From positions 434,001 through 498,000 of the forward strand of contig NZ_JAMRXH010000005.1 of NCBI RefSeq assembly GCF_023740735.1: 64,000 nt of DNA, in the 5' to 3' direction. The stretch's first letter is position 1; every line of letters starts with the position of its first letter. Source of the DNA: Nocardia sp. CDC159. Lineage in GTDB: Bacteria > Actinomycetota > Actinomycetes > Mycobacteriales > Mycobacteriaceae. The notes beneath the pieces were generated by a model. It worked only from the letters and a program-made list of their open reading frames with translations. It had not been told where the DNA came from and did not search any database. Positions 34,410-44,445 of this stretch are shown here, piece by piece. The position numbers were made by a program, and so were the translations under genes.

Positions 34410-35799
34410 GGCGCTCGGCGCGCCGACCGCCGGCGATCGCGCCGAATACGAATACCAGCCCCACCACCGCCAGCAGGATGTCGGCGACGGTCCAGGAACC
34501 GCCCACCAGCACGTCGAAGTTGCGTACCACCATCGCCGTCACCACCAGCAAACCCACCATTCCCAGTACCGGCGCGATCCGGCTGTGCCACCAGCGCCGA
34601 TCCAGGCCGGTGCGCCGGAAGAATACGACCACCGCGACGCTGGTCAGCACCATCAGGATCAGGATCGCCACCGTCGCGAGCCCCGCCAGCCAGGTGAACA
34701 GATGCAGCACCGGATCCGCACCGGCCACCGCGAACGCGCCGACCACCAGCACCGCCGAGGCCGTCTGCGCGAGTGACGCCTTGTGCGGCGAGCCATGCCG
34801 AAAATGGATGTGCCCCAACGAGATATGGCCGAATCCGTCGCGCGCGAGGGCGTACAGGTACCGCGAGATCGCGTTGTGGAAGGCCAAGAGCGCCGCGAAC
34901 AGGCTCGTCACCAGCATGAGCTGCAGCACATCCGCGGCCGGGCCGCCGAGGAACCGGGCGGCCGCGGTGAAGGTCAGCCCCGCCGGATCGTCCCCCGCCG
35001 CGGCGGTCACCTCGTCGTCGCCGAAGGCGAGCACGATGGCCCAACCGGCCAGGGCGTAGACGAGCCCGATCACGGTCACCGCCAGATAGGTGGCGGTCGG
35101 CACCGTGCGCCGCGGATTGCGCGCCTCCTCGCCGTAGATGGCCGTGGCCTCGAATCCGATGAACGACGCGATCGCGAACATCAGTGCGACGCCGGGCGAT
35201 CCGCTGAGAAATGCCGAGGGCGTGAACGATACGGTGTCCACGCCGTGCGCGCCGCCGCGGATCAGCACCGCGGCCGACAGCACGAGGATGATCCCGATCT
35301 CGAGGACGAGCAGCACGCCCAGCACCCTGGCCCCGAGTTCGATATTGCGATATCCGAGCACACCCACCAGCGCGATCAGCACCGCCGCGTAGACCGGCCA
35401 CGGCAGATCCGGCCCGCCGTAGCGCAGTACCAGCCCACGGCACGTCGCGGCCGCGAGCCCGTAGATGGCCGCCTGGATCGCGGTGTAGGTCAGCAGCGCC
35501 AGCCCGGCCGCGCCCAGCCCCCACATCGAGCCGAGGCCGCGCCGAATATAGGCGTAGAACGCGCCCGCGTCGACCATATGCCGACTCATCGCGGTGTAGC
35601 CGACACTGAAGATCAGCAGCACGACCGCCGCCACCAGGTAGGCGCTGGGCGACCCGGCCCCGTCGCCGAGCGCGATCATCACCGGCAGCGCCCCGCCGAC
35701 CGAGGTCAGCGGGGCGGCGGCGGCGATCACGAGAAAGACGATGCCCGCGACACCCATCGATCCGCGCAGTACGGATCGCTCCGCGACGGTATTACTCAT
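34402..35799 (-). CDS. APC-superfamily amino acid/amine permease
   Basis: A 465-residue transporter with about 12-13 membrane segments. The APC consensus is visible in segment 1 ([16 protein letters not shown]), in [14 protein letters not shown] (segment 6) and N-P-R-R-T-V-P. It overlaps both neighbours by 8 nt, upstream copper amine oxidase and downstream TetR, so it most likely imports the amine that the oxidase degrades. ATG at 35799. Confidence 0.93.
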   Translation of the reverse strand: MSNTVAERSVLRGSMGVAGIVFLVIAAAAPLTSVGGALPVMIALGDGAGSPSAYLVAAVVLLIFSVGYTAMSRHMVDAGAFYAYIRRGLGSMWGLGAAGLALLTYTAIQAAIYGLAAATCRGLVLRYGGPDLPWPVYAAVLIALVGVLGYRNIELGARVLGVLLVLEIGIILVLSAAVLIRGGAHGVDTVSFTPSAFLSGSPGVALMFAIASFIGFEATAIYGEEARNPRRTVPTATYLAVTVIGLVYALAGWAIVLAFGDDEVTAAAGDDPAGLTFTAAARFLGGPAADVLQLMLVTSLFAALLAFHNAISRYLYALARDGFGHISLGHIHFRHGSPHKASLAQTASAVLVVGAFAVAGADPVLHLFTWLAGLATVAILILMVLTSVAVVVFFRRTGLDRRWWHSRIAPVLGMVGLLVVTAMVVRNFDVLVGGSWTVADILLAVVGLVFVFGAIAGGRRAERHA

Positions 35800-37732
35800 C
35801 GTGTTCTCCTGAGCAGCAAGGGCTTTGGTGCGCCGGCGCGGTGGGCGGGACGTCCAGGGTGGGATTGCGGTCGAAGAAGCCGACCGGCTTCAGCACGAAT
35901 CCGGCGTAATCGACCGGCATGATCGGCCAGTCCTCGGGGCGCGGGAAATGGGTGAGCCCGAAGGTGTGCCAGACCACCAGATCCTCGCCGTCGATCGCGC
36001 GATCGGCCGCCGCATAGCGGGGCAGTCCGGCCCCACCGGGGTGTTGATTGACGAAATCACCTGCGGCATAACGCTCCGCCGGGTCGTAGCGGGTCACCCA
36101 GAGGCTCTTGGTCGCGAACTCCGCACGCTTGGCGATCGACGATCCGTCGGCCGCGAGCAGCGTCTCCTTGCCCTCCGGATACAGCGTGTAGCCGACGGGC
36201 TGCCCGTACCGATTGGTCACCGCGGGATTGGCGATGTGCCAGACCCGTCCGACGCGATTGTCGGCGACCCGCCGCGCCTGCGATTCCGTGGCGAGCACCG
36301 TGCGACGCTGGGTGAAGGCGTTACCGTGCGGATTGTACGGACCGATCGGAACCCGTTGGCTCTCGACCTCTTCCACGCGATTGCCATATCCGTCGATCAT
36401 CATGTCCAGCCGGGCGCTGAACAGATGCTGATGACACGGCGCGCCCAGTCCGGGCGCGATCTCGGTGGCATAGGGGTAGCCGGGTCCGGGATAGGCGGAG
36501 GTGAACACCATCCCGGTGGCCTTGACCTCGAATTCGATCGTGCCGTCGAGATAGAGGTACCAGAAGTAGCCGTAGTCGTAGTTGCCGACGGTGGTGAAGA
36601 ACGAGATCACCAGTCGCCGCTGCCTGCGCACCTCGCGCGATCCGGTCCACAGATCGGTGTGCTTCCACAGCACCCCGAAATCCTCCTCGTGCATACAGAT
36701 CGCATTGCGCAGCATCCGCGGCCGCCCGGCCTCGTCGGCGAGCACCGCGGAGAAGTAGGTGATGTCGCCGAGGCAGTCGCAGCCGAGTTCGAGCGCGTTG
36801 GCATAGCGGCCCACCAGATATTCGCCGGTGTCGAAGTAGTTCTGCCACGACCGGACCGGCGACGGATCACCATAGGGCACAACCATTTCCGCGATCGAGG
36901 CGCGATGGATGATCGGGCGCACCCGCTCGCCGTCGCGAAAACCGATCTGGTGCAGCACGAGTCCCTCGCGGGCGTCGAACCCCACCCGCAGCGACCACCC
37001 CTCCCACTCGACGAGATTGCCCTCGACGGTGAAGCTCGGGCCCTGCGGCTGGGTGATCTCGATGGGCCGCTGCGTGGTGCGCGGCGGTCCGGTGACCTCG
37101 GGATCGTCGAAGTTGCCGGATTCGGCGGGCACCGGCATCGGCCCGGTATCGATGACCCGCAGCACCTGCCGGTTCATGACGTCGACAAAGGCGACCAGAC
37201 CGTCGATCGGATGCGCCCAGGCGTGGTCGCGCTCGTGCGACTGCTGGAAGGCCAGCCCGCGCAGAATCCGCCGCCCCCGCTCACCGTCGTAGTCGAACAC
37301 CCCCGCCGACAGCGGCGCCACCCGCACCTGCGCGACCTCGAGATCGCGCGCGGCCAGCGCCCGCAGCCATTCCGGATCGGTGGACAGAATTTCTTCGACG
37401 AGCCCAAATTCCTCGTCCAGCACCGGCAATTGGCCATCGGTGACCGCATCGAGCAAACGCTGAGAAACAACCTCTCCGGTAGCGAGTGAGACCACCAGAT
37501 CCACCGAATTCGGCCGATCCACCTCGTGCAGCAGCACCCGGAAGCGGCGCTCGGTGGCCTCGGGCCGCTCGTAGAGCAGGTATTTGTCCGGCTCCTCCAG
37601 TCCGACGTAGACGAAACGCGTCGACTCCCCCACCAAACCGGCCGCGACCACAATGGCACGCACCTCGGCGAGTTCGGCGACGGTGGGCAGGGCCAGCGGG
37701 TGATCGACCCGCTGCGGGGTGAGCGTGGGCAC
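35792..37732 (-). CDS. copper-containing primary amine oxidase
   Basis: Oxidises primary amines to aldehydes with release of ammonia and H2O2, using copper and a self-made topaquinone. In 646 residues the cofactor Tyr is Tyr385 in V-G-N-Y-D-Y-G, the catalytic base is Asp301 in Y-F-D-T-G-E-Y, copper ligands are His434 and His436 in C-H-Q-H-L-F and a third His near the C-terminus in W-H-T-F-G-L-T-H. Length and motif order are normal, with no signal peptide, so it is cytoplasmic. GTG at 37732 has GGAAGGAG. First gene of the operon. Substrate not readable; tyramine, phenylethylamine and histamine are common. Confidence 0.97.
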   Translation of the reverse strand: MPTLTPQRVDHPLALPTVAELAEVRAIVVAAGLVGESTRFVYVGLEEPDKYLLYERPEATERRFRVLLHEVDRPNSVDLVVSLATGEVVSQRLLDAVTDGQLPVLDEEFGLVEEILSTDPEWLRALAARDLEVAQVRVAPLSAGVFDYDGERGRRILRGLAFQQSHERDHAWAHPIDGLVAFVDVMNRQVLRVIDTGPMPVPAESGNFDDPEVTGPPRTTQRPIEITQPQGPSFTVEGNLVEWEGWSLRVGFDAREGLVLHQIGFRDGERVRPIIHRASIAEMVVPYGDPSPVRSWQNYFDTGEYLVGRYANALELGCDCLGDITYFSAVLADEAGRPRMLRNAICMHEEDFGVLWKHTDLWTGSREVRRQRRLVISFFTTVGNYDYGYFWYLYLDGTIEFEVKATGMVFTSAYPGPGYPYATEIAPGLGAPCHQHLFSARLDMMIDGYGNRVEEVESQRVPIGPYNPHGNAFTQRRTVLATESQARRVADNRVGRVWHIANPAVTNRYGQPVGYTLYPEGKETLLAADGSSIAKRAEFATKSLWVTRYDPAERYAAGDFVNQHPGGAGLPRYAAADRAIDGEDLVVWHTFGLTHFPRPEDWPIMPVDYAGFVLKPVGFFDRNPTLDVPPTAPAHQSPCCSGEHDE

Positions 37733-37800
37733 GGGCTGCTCCTTCCGGCTCCCACGACCGCCGGAACCGGAGAACTCGGTGCAGCCGGAGGTTGGTGGCT

Positions 37801-37825
37801 CTACGAATGTTGGACAACAACGTAG
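37801..37825. promoter_or_regulatory. imperfect 25-nt palindrome upstream of the amine oxidase operon
   Basis: Outer arms CTACG (37801-37805) and CGTAG (37821-37825) enclose TGTTG-GA-CAACA (37808-37819). The site lies 69-93 nt upstream of the amine oxidase start, in the only long spacer of that operon. It is a likely operator for the operon's TetR protein. Confidence 0.5.
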
Positions 37826-37924
37826 ACGGGACCCGTTTCCAGCCGGAAGGATTTATTGGTTACGGTCCAGTTAATCTTTGCGCACGACAGGAAAGCGCCA
37901 ATTTTGGGACATTGCGCGCAGTTC

Positions 37925-39637
37925 TCACATACGCCGCAGGGCGGCGATGCGCTCGGTCAGTTGCTCGGCCGTGGCCAGGGCGGTCGGCGGTCCCCCGCAG
38001 ACCCGGCGTAGCTCACCGTGGATCACCCCGTGCGGCTTGCCGGTGCGGTGATGATGCATGGCGACCAGGCTGTTGAGTTCGCGGCGCAGTTCGCCGAGCC
38101 GATCGGCGGTGGCGACGCGCTCGGCGGCGGCCGCGGCGCTCGGGTTCTCCGGAGCCACCGTCGCGGCGGCGCTGCGCTCCTTGATCTGGCGGGTCTGGCG
38201 GTCGCGCAGCAGCGCCCGCATCTGCTCGGCGTCGAGCAGACCGGGGATGCCGAGGTAGTCGGCCTCCTCATCGCTGCCGGAGAAGGTGGCCGTGCCGAAC
38301 GAGTCGCCGTCGTAGATCACCTGATCCAGCTCGGCATCGGCCGCCAGCGCGACGAACTTGCGCTCCTCCTCGCCGGGCTCGTCCTGCTGCTTGTTGGCGT
38401 CGATCAGCAGCTCGTCGTCGAGCATCTCCTGCTGCCGATGCGGCTTGCCGATGACGTGATCGCGCTGCACCTCCAGCTGCGCGGCCAGATCCAGCAGCAC
38501 CGGCACCGACGGCAGGAAGACGCTCGCCGTCTCACCGGGGCGGCGCGCACGCACGAAACGACCGATGGCCTGGGCGAAATACAGCGGCGTCGAGGCGCTG
38601 GTGGCGTAGACGCCGACCGCCAGCCGCGGCACGTCCACGCCCTCGGACACCATGCGCACCGCGACCATCCAGGGTTCGGTATTGGCCGCGAACTCGCCGA
38701 TCCGCTTGGAAGAGGTCGGATCGTCGGACAGCACGACCGTGGGCCTGCTGCCCGAAATATGTTCCAGCAGTTCGGCGTAATCGCGCGCCTTGTCCTGATC
38801 GGTCGCGATCACCAGGCCGCCCGCATCGGGCATACCCGTCGCGCGCAGCTGCTTCAGGCGGGTGTCGGCCGCGGCCAACACCTTCGACATCCAGTCCCCG
38901 GCCGGGTCCAGCGCGGTACGCCAGGCCCGCGCGGTCTGCTCGGCGCTCAGCGGCTCGCCGAGGCGGGCCGAGTACTCCTCGCCCGCGCTGTCACGCCAGT
39001 GCGCCTCGCCGGAGTAGGCGAGGAACACCACCGGCCGCACGACCCCGTCGGCCAGTGCCTCGGAATAGCCGTAGGTGTAGTCGGCACGCGAGCGGGGGAA
39101 GCCGGACTCGTCGGGTTCGTAGCTGACGAACGGAATCTGCGAATCGTCGCTGCGGAACGGGGTACCGGTCAGCGCGAGCCGCCGGGTGGCGTCGCCGTAG
39201 GCCTCGGCGACGGCGTCGCCCCAGCTCTTGGCGTCACCGGCGTGATGGATCTCGTCGAGGACGACCAGCGTGCGCCGGTTCTCGGTGCGCACCCGATGCT
39301 TGAACGGATGCGAGGCCACCTGTGCGTAGGTCACTACCACGCCGTGGTAGTCGCCGGAGGTGCCGCCGGTGGAGTTGGAGAAGTTCGAGTCCAGCGCGAT
39401 GCCGAAGCGCGTGGCCGAGGCCGCCCACTGATGTTTGAGGTGTTCGGTCGGCGCGACGACGGTGATCTGGTCGACGGTGCGATCGGCGAGCAACTCCGAG
39501 GCCAGGCGCAGCGCGAAGGTCGTCTTACCGGCACCGGGCGTCGCGACCGCGAGGAAGTCGCGTGGCTTCGTCGTCAGATATTTGGTGAGAGCCCTGCGCT
39601 GCCATGCACGTAACGAACCGCCACCACCCGAAGTCAC
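37925..39637 (-). CDS. DEAD/DEAH-box superfamily II helicase
   Basis: An SF2 ATPase of about 570 residues. The Q-like L-R-A-W-Q-R-R-A-L motif precedes Walker A T-P-G-A-G-K-T-T at about 33-40. Motif II is D-E-I-H-H, motif III L-T-G-T-P-F-R, and the second RecA domain ends in Q-A-I-G-R-F-V-R-A-R-R. The C-terminal 200 residues hold a charged helical region. Nearest relatives are XPB/RadD-like DNA helicases, but no partner gene indicates a specific repair role. The frame is open to 40093; GTG at 39637 begins the conserved part, but its ribosome-binding site is unclear. Divergent from the YihY gene. Confidence 0.87.
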   Translation of the reverse strand: MTSGGGGSLRAWQRRALTKYLTTKPRDFLAVATPGAGKTTFALRLASELLADRTVDQITVVAPTEHLKHQWAASATRFGIALDSNFSNSTGGTSGDYHGVVVTYAQVASHPFKHRVRTENRRTLVVLDEIHHAGDAKSWGDAVAEAYGDATRRLALTGTPFRSDDSQIPFVSYEPDESGFPRSRADYTYGYSEALADGVVRPVVFLAYSGEAHWRDSAGEEYSARLGEPLSAEQTARAWRTALDPAGDWMSKVLAAADTRLKQLRATGMPDAGGLVIATDQDKARDYAELLEHISGSRPTVVLSDDPTSSKRIGEFAANTEPWMVAVRMVSEGVDVPRLAVGVYATSASTPLYFAQAIGRFVRARRPGETASVFLPSVPVLLDLAAQLEVQRDHVIGKPHRQQEMLDDELLIDANKQQDEPGEEERKFVALAADAELDQVIYDGDSFGTATFSGSDEEADYLGIPGLLDAEQMRALLRDRQTRQIKERSAAATVAPENPSAAAAAERVATADRLGELRRELNSLVAMHHHRTGKPHGVIHGELRRVCGGPPTALATAEQLTERIAALRRM

Positions 39638-39835
39638 TCCAGAGAGATTAGCGAGTGCCCCCGACCGGGTTCCAGTCCGACGCGGTGTGGCCCTGGATAT
39701 CCGCCTCCGACGTGTCGCATTCCACGCGGCCGCGCGTGTCGGGGGCATCCGGGCGGGTTGTGCTCGAGAACACCGCCCAAACGTTTCCCGACACGTGCGG
39801 TATTCGGTGCCCGGGTGGGCAATGCTGAAGGCATC

Positions 39836-40903
39836 ATGCACAGACCCGGCCGCCATCCCCTCCACGTCGCCGCGACCGAATGGGTCGCGGTCGCCGGGCA
39901 GCGCATCGCGGCGGCCGCCCGGCGCGGCGGGCGGTTGGCGATCCGAGTGGCGGTGAAGGCCTGGGACGATTCCATCTTCGCCAAATCCGCGGCCGCGGCG
40001 TTCTGGCAGACGCTCTCGCTGGCCCCGTTGCTGCTGGGACTGCTGGGCAGCCTCGGCTACGTGGGCGGCTGGTTCGGGCCGGACACCGTGCACATCGTGG
40101 AGAGCAAGATCATCAGTTTCAGCCGGAACCTGTTCAGTTCCAGCGTGGTCGACGATCTGATCGCGCCGACGCTCACCGACGTGCTGCAGCGCGGGCGGGG
40201 CGCGGTGGTGTCGGTGGGGTTCGTGCTGTCGCTATGGGCGGGCTCGTCGGCCATGTCGACCTTCGTCGACGCCATCGTGGCCGCGCACGGTCAGGCCGAG
40301 GCGCGACATCCGGTGTGGCAGCGGCTGTTCGCGCTGTGGCTGTATGTGCTGTTCCTGGTGGTGGCGGTGTTCGTGCTGCCGCTGGTGGCGATCGGCCCGG
40401 CGCTGATCGGGCGGCTGCTGCCAGACAGCTGGCGCGAACCGGGCCTGCGCCTGGTGGACGGCTTCTACTATCCGGCGACCGGACTGCTGCTGATCGTCGG
40501 GCTGACCACGCTCTACAAGCTCGCCCTGCACCGGTCGCTGCCGTGGCATCGGCTGTTCGGCGGGGCGCTGGTGGCGGGGGTGTTCTTCATGGCCGCCAGC
40601 GAGGGCCTGCGGCGCTATCTGTCCTGGATCACCCGCACCGGAATCAGCTATGGCGCGCTGGCCACCCCGATCGCCTTCCTGCTGTTCACCTTCTTCCTGG
40701 GCTTCGCGGTGATCCTCGGCGCGGAATTCAATGCGGCCGTGCAGGAATTCTGGCCCGCCCGCACCAGCCGCCTCACCCAGCTGGGGCACTGGCTGAGGCG
40801 ACGGGTGCGCTCGACGGTGCCGCGCGGGAGCTCCGGGGCGCCGGAGCCCCCGCCGACGCGGCCGGAGCAGGACGAGGCCCGCTCCCTGCGCAACGTTTCC
40901 TAG
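39836..40903 (+). CDS. YihY/UPF0761-family membrane protein
   Basis: A 355-residue membrane protein of the YihY (formerly RNase BN) family with about six segments. Family patterns: K-S-A-A-A-A-F-W-Q-T-L-S-L-A-P-L in segment 1, W-A-G-S-S-A-M-S-T-F, Y-G-A-L-A-T-P-I-A-F-L-L-F-T-F-F-L-G and I-L-G-A-E-F-N-A-A. The family is not an RNase; transport or envelope roles are suspected. The ATG at 39836 has GAAGG. The Pro/Glu-rich C-terminal tail is cytoplasmic. It is convergent with the left arm of the biosynthetic cluster and probably marks its outer edge. Confidence 0.9.
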   Translation: MHRPGRHPLHVAATEWVAVAGQRIAAAARRGGRLAIRVAVKAWDDSIFAKSAAAAFWQTLSLAPLLLGLLGSLGYVGGWFGPDTVHIVESKIISFSRNLFSSSVVDDLIAPTLTDVLQRGRGAVVSVGFVLSLWAGSSAMSTFVDAIVAAHGQAEARHPVWQRLFALWLYVLFLVVAVFVLPLVAIGPALIGRLLPDSWREPGLRLVDGFYYPATGLLLIVGLTTLYKLALHRSLPWHRLFGGALVAGVFFMAASEGLRRYLSWITRTGISYGALATPIAFLLFTFFLGFAVILGAEFNAAVQEFWPARTSRLTQLGHWLRRRVRSTVPRGSSGAPEPPPTRPEQDEARSLRNVS

Positions 40904-40920
40904 CACCGCCGAACCGCCGA

Positions 40921-42273
40921 TCAGCTCCCGTGCACCAGCTTCGGCGACCGGCTGTCCATCCCGGCCCGCAGCACCGCGATCTGGTCGTGCAGGGCGAACA
41001 GCGCATTGGGCAGCGCGACGCGGTCACGGGCCTCCACCCCGATGCGCATGACGCACGGCCCCGGCTGCCGCAGATCCGCCGCACTGTGTGCGATCCGGCA
41101 CTGCGCCAGCCCGGCGATCGTGTCCGGCGGCTGCCAACCACATGCCAGCACGACCGCGTCGTAGCGCTGCCATCCGTCGGGCGTCTCCATCTCGAACGCC
41201 CCGGACCGCCGCCGCCCAGCGGTGAGCACGCCCAGGCGTTCGTGGCGGATCCTGCGCTCGGTCAGCAGTCGAGCGAGCAGGGCCGCGCTGCCGGTGGTGA
41301 TGCCGTTGGTGTAGCGCCGCAGTTCATTTCCCTCGAGCGCGGCCCGAGCGGGGGCCGCCAGCCGCGGCGCGGCATTCACCGCCCGGCACAGCGGCACCAC
41401 CGCCGCGGACCAGTGCCGTTCGGACTGCGCATGCTCGAGTTCGGCGAGCAGGGTATCGATCACGGTGCGGCCCGGCCGCTCGCCGATCGCCGCCCCGAAG
41501 GGCGTGCCCAGGATCTCGGCGAAGGCCCGGGCGAACCGGGTCATCGCCGCCGCGTTCGCCGGTGCCGCCACGGCCAGACTCGTCGTGCACAGATTCAGCA
41601 GCTCCGGATCGTCGGACAGGCTGGCGCGCACGCTCGGCAGCTGCGCCTCTCGCGAGGCGATCGTGACGGTGGAACCGCCCTGGGCGATTTCGGTGGCGCA
41701 TTCGATCGCGCTCAGGCTCGCGCCGACGACGAGCACCCGCCTGTCCCGCAGCGCGGCGGCGCAGTCGTCCAGCGGGTAGGGACTGGACCACACCTCCTCG
41801 CGCCCGGACAGCGCACGCAGTGTCTCGGGCACGTGCGGCGTCGACAGGCCGCGGCAGACGAAGACGCGATCGAAACCCCGATAGCGATTACCGGAATCCG
41901 TTGTGACGTCGATACTTTCCCCGGACGGATCGAGGCGCACCACGGTTCCGAGGTGTTCGCGCAGGACGATCCGGTCGTCGGACCGCAGCCGCGCCGCGAC
42001 CACCGCCAGCGCGACGCCGATATCGCTGCGCGGACGGAACGAGGCGGGCCCCTCGTCGGGAACGGCGGCGCCGAGCAGCCCCAGCGCGGCGGCGTTCACC
42101 GCATCGGAGGTATTGCAGACCCCCGCCTGGGAATGTCGGCTGAACGCCAGGCTTTCACCCAGCGGATGGTGGTCGAACACGCAGATCTCCAGCGGCGTGT
42201 CCGTGGAGGCCGCCACCGCGGACACCACACTGGTGGCGGCCGCACCGGCGCCGATTACGGCGATCCTCATCAT
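40921..42273 (-). CDS. FAD/NAD(P)-binding protein, last gene of the cluster's left arm
   Basis: A 450-residue flavoprotein-like protein. The N-terminal dinucleotide fold is I-A-V-I-G-A-G-A-A-A-T, a second nucleotide site is V-L-V-V-G-A-S-L-S-A-I-E-C-A near residue 177, and D-A-V-V-L-A-C-G-W lies in the C-terminal part. The pattern fits the FAD_NAD-binding family related to N-hydroxylating monooxygenases and HpyO-type proteins. Reaction unknown; oxidation of the cluster's amino acid product is possible. The start is one of two adjacent ATGs (42273 or 42270) after AAGGA. Confidence 0.85.
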   Translation of the reverse strand: MMRIAVIGAGAAATSVVSAVAASTDTPLEICVFDHHPLGESLAFSRHSQAGVCNTSDAVNAAALGLLGAAVPDEGPASFRPRSDIGVALAVVAARLRSDDRIVLREHLGTVVRLDPSGESIDVTTDSGNRYRGFDRVFVCRGLSTPHVPETLRALSGREEVWSSPYPLDDCAAALRDRRVLVVGASLSAIECATEIAQGGSTVTIASREAQLPSVRASLSDDPELLNLCTTSLAVAAPANAAAMTRFARAFAEILGTPFGAAIGERPGRTVIDTLLAELEHAQSERHWSAAVVPLCRAVNAAPRLAAPARAALEGNELRRYTNGITTGSAALLARLLTERRIRHERLGVLTAGRRRSGAFEMETPDGWQRYDAVVLACGWQPPDTIAGLAQCRIAHSAADLRQPGPCVMRIGVEARDRVALPNALFALHDQIAVLRAGMDSRSPKLVHGS

Positions 42274-42308
42274 CTTTTCCTTGTTCGTCGGTGGATCGCG
42301 GAGTTGGT

Positions 42309-43256
42309 TCAGTCCGCCGTGACCGCGTTCTCCAGCGGCCGCGACTGCGGCGGACGCGACGGCGCGGAGGGCTTGCGGAGGCCGAGGTACGCCGCGGCCA
42401 GAATGCAGAGCACCGGTCCGAGCATCGCGGCGTCGACGCGCCGGAACACGATCGCGTCGACGACGAACACCACGACGGGCAACAGCGACACCAGCGCCGC
42501 CGAGGTGGCCACCGGGGCCCTGGTGATCCCGTACTGCAGCGCGACGATCGGGACCGTGATACACGGCACGGCCAGCAGTCCGGCCACGGCCAGTTCGCCC
42601 CACTCGACCGGCCGCGACCCGATGTCGAGGGCGAACAGCGCACCGCCCGCCAGCCAGCAGCCGTGGAATCGAATCGAGTTGATATACGAGGTGTCACAAC
42701 CGATTTCGCCCAGTCGCCGGCTGGTGGTCAGTACGCCCAGCGCACACAGTCCGGCGCAGACCGCCGCCGCGACCCCCGCGACCGTCCGCGGCCCGAATCC
42801 GTCCTGCTGCGCGACGAGCCACAGCACCCAGGCCACCGACGCCGCGTTCAGGAGCACCGGCAGCACCGTGCGCGAGGCCGTCCGGCCGCGAACGGCCAAC
42901 GCGCCCAGCACCATCGGGGCCATCGAGGTCTCCACCACACTCGCGGCGGTCGGGACGGTCAGCGTGGTGGACAGATAGAACAGCGTGAACGCACCGGCGG
43001 AGTACAGATTCACCAGCAGCACATATCTGCCGGGCGCGCGGGTCGTGACCGTCCCGCCCCGCAGGCGCGAGGCCATGCCGATCAGCGCCGCCGCGCCGAA
43101 GGCGGCGAATACGGTGAACACCGACGACTCCGGCGTCACCACATTGCCGATCACCGAACTGCCCGCGCCCTGGAGCAGCACCGCCGCCAGCACGACCAGC
43201 GCGGCGACCCCCGCCGTCAGCACAGCTCCGCCAGCGTGAATATCCCACCCGCACAT
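42309..43256 (-). CDS. EamA/RhaT-family transporter
   Basis: A 315-residue membrane protein with about ten segments in two EamA repeats. The first repeat includes T-A-A-S-V-V-E-T-S-M-A-P-M and the second V-A-T-S-A-A-L-V-S-L-L-P-V-V-V-F. Drug/metabolite exporters of this family often export amino acids. It sits inside the cluster's left operon, so product export is a reasonable guess. The ATG at 43256 overlaps the ATP-grasp gene by 40 nt; a GTG at 43223 (7-nt overlap) is the alternative but has poor ribosome-binding-site spacing. Confidence 0.85.
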   Translation of the reverse strand: MCGWDIHAGGAVLTAGVAALVVLAAVLLQGAGSSVIGNVVTPESSVFTVFAAFGAAALIGMASRLRGGTVTTRAPGRYVLLVNLYSAGAFTLFYLSTTLTVPTAASVVETSMAPMVLGALAVRGRTASRTVLPVLLNAASVAWVLWLVAQQDGFGPRTVAGVAAAVCAGLCALGVLTTSRRLGEIGCDTSYINSIRFHGCWLAGGALFALDIGSRPVEWGELAVAGLLAVPCITVPIVALQYGITRAPVATSAALVSLLPVVVFVVDAIVFRRVDAAMLGPVLCILAAAYLGLRKPSAPSRPPQSRPLENAVTAD

Positions 43257-44428
43257 TCGATTTCCCGCAGCGCGGCCACCGTCTCCAGTGCTCGGCGCTC
43301 GCTGTCCGCGGTGAAGAACACCATGCCCATCGACCCGGTCGTCACCCGGTTGTCGGTGGTGACGTCGATGCCGGGTTCGGGTCGGCGTTCGACAGCGAGC
43401 ACACCGGGCAGCGCCAGGACGGTCGAATAATCGAGCCCGACCAGCCGACCCGGCCGGTCGGCCGAGAGCATGTACCAGCCGAGCAGACTTTCACTCCAGC
43501 GCGGCCCGGACTTCTCACACGCCGTCGCGCCGGTGTGCAGCAGTCGCGCCAGCTCGCTCGCCTGACTGTATCCGCGCACGCCGCGATAGATCTCCCCCGG
43601 AATGCAGGGGCCCATCATCCGGCCGTTGAATTCGACGAAATTCGGTCCGGTCGTGGTCATCCGCACCTCGGTGTGGCTCGCGCCGAAACCGAACCCCAGG
43701 GCGTCGAGGCAGTCCAGGACGTAGTCGACGGCGGCCACGGCGTCAGGATCGGCCGCACTCAACGTGTAGGCCGCGCGAATGGTCGGAATGCCGTCGTCCT
43801 CGTCCAGGACGTATTTGAACACCTCGGTCACGGTGTGCTCACCGTGCGCGGACACCGTGTTGACGAAAAGCTGTGGCCCGTCGAGATATTCCTGCACGGT
43901 CACCCCCGAATTCTGCTGGCCCAGCAGATTGGTGGTCCCGAGCACCTTCGACACCGCCGCCTCGGCGGCCAGCGCGTCCGGACAGATCGAGCACATATCC
44001 GATCCGCCGCTGGCCGACGGCTTGACCACCACCGGATAGTTCAGGGTTTCCAGCATCCGGGCCAGACCGTCGGCCGAGCGCACCTCGAGGGTGTGCGGAT
44101 GCCGAATTCCCGCCTCGCGCAGCGTCGCGGCCATACCGGTCTTGTTCCGGCGCGCGAAGACCCGGTCGGGCGCATTGGGATTGGCCGTGTACCGCGCCGC
44201 GGCGATATCGGCCAGTGCCACCCAATGTTCCGCGCCGGGCACGATGAATTCCGGCCGGTAGCGCAGGCACAGATCGACGAGGTCCTTCGGCACCGGCGGC
44301 ACCTCCCCCCGCCGGTCGACGGCATACGGCCGCTCCGGCCGATAGACCTCGAATTCGGCTCCCAGCGAGCGCAATTCGGCCACCAGATCCGCGCCGCTGG
44401 ATTCGTCACCGATGATGAGTGATCGCAT
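43217..44428 (-). CDS. ATP-grasp ligase
   Basis: A 403-residue ATP-grasp enzyme, which joins a carboxylate to an amine or thiol through an acyl phosphate. The preATP-grasp fold starts R-S-L-I-I-G-D-E. Then R-R-N-K-T-G-M-A-A-T-L-R-E-A-G, N-Y-P-V-V-V-K-P-S-A-S-G-G-S-D (the ATP-binding Lys and glycine loop), V-Q-E-Y-L-D-G-P-Q and the metal-binding F-V-E-F-N-G-R-M-M-G. Related proteins are L-amino-acid ligases that make dipeptides or amides. In the operon it follows the aminotransferase and precedes the exporter, so it may couple the cluster's amino acid to another acid. Confidence 0.92.
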   Translation of the reverse strand: MRSLIIGDESSGADLVAELRSLGAEFEVYRPERPYAVDRRGEVPPVPKDLVDLCLRYRPEFIVPGAEHWVALADIAAARYTANPNAPDRVFARRNKTGMAATLREAGIRHPHTLEVRSADGLARMLETLNYPVVVKPSASGGSDMCSICPDALAAEAAVSKVLGTTNLLGQQNSGVTVQEYLDGPQLFVNTVSAHGEHTVTEVFKYVLDEDDGIPTIRAAYTLSAADPDAVAAVDYVLDCLDALGFGFGASHTEVRMTTTGPNFVEFNGRMMGPCIPGEIYRGVRGYSQASELARLLHTGATACEKSGPRWSESLLGWYMLSADRPGRLVGLDYSTVLALPGVLAVERRPEPGIDVTTDNRVTTGSMGMVFFTADSERRALETVAALREIECAGGIFTLAELC

Positions 44429-44445
44429 TGAATACGCCTTTCGGA

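Noticed and set aside
39880..42978. A 1032-codon open frame across the YihY gene and the start of the cluster
   Set aside because: It runs through real genes in other frames on both strands and its translation is Arg/Gly/Ala-rich without domain features, as expected of high-GC shadow frames.
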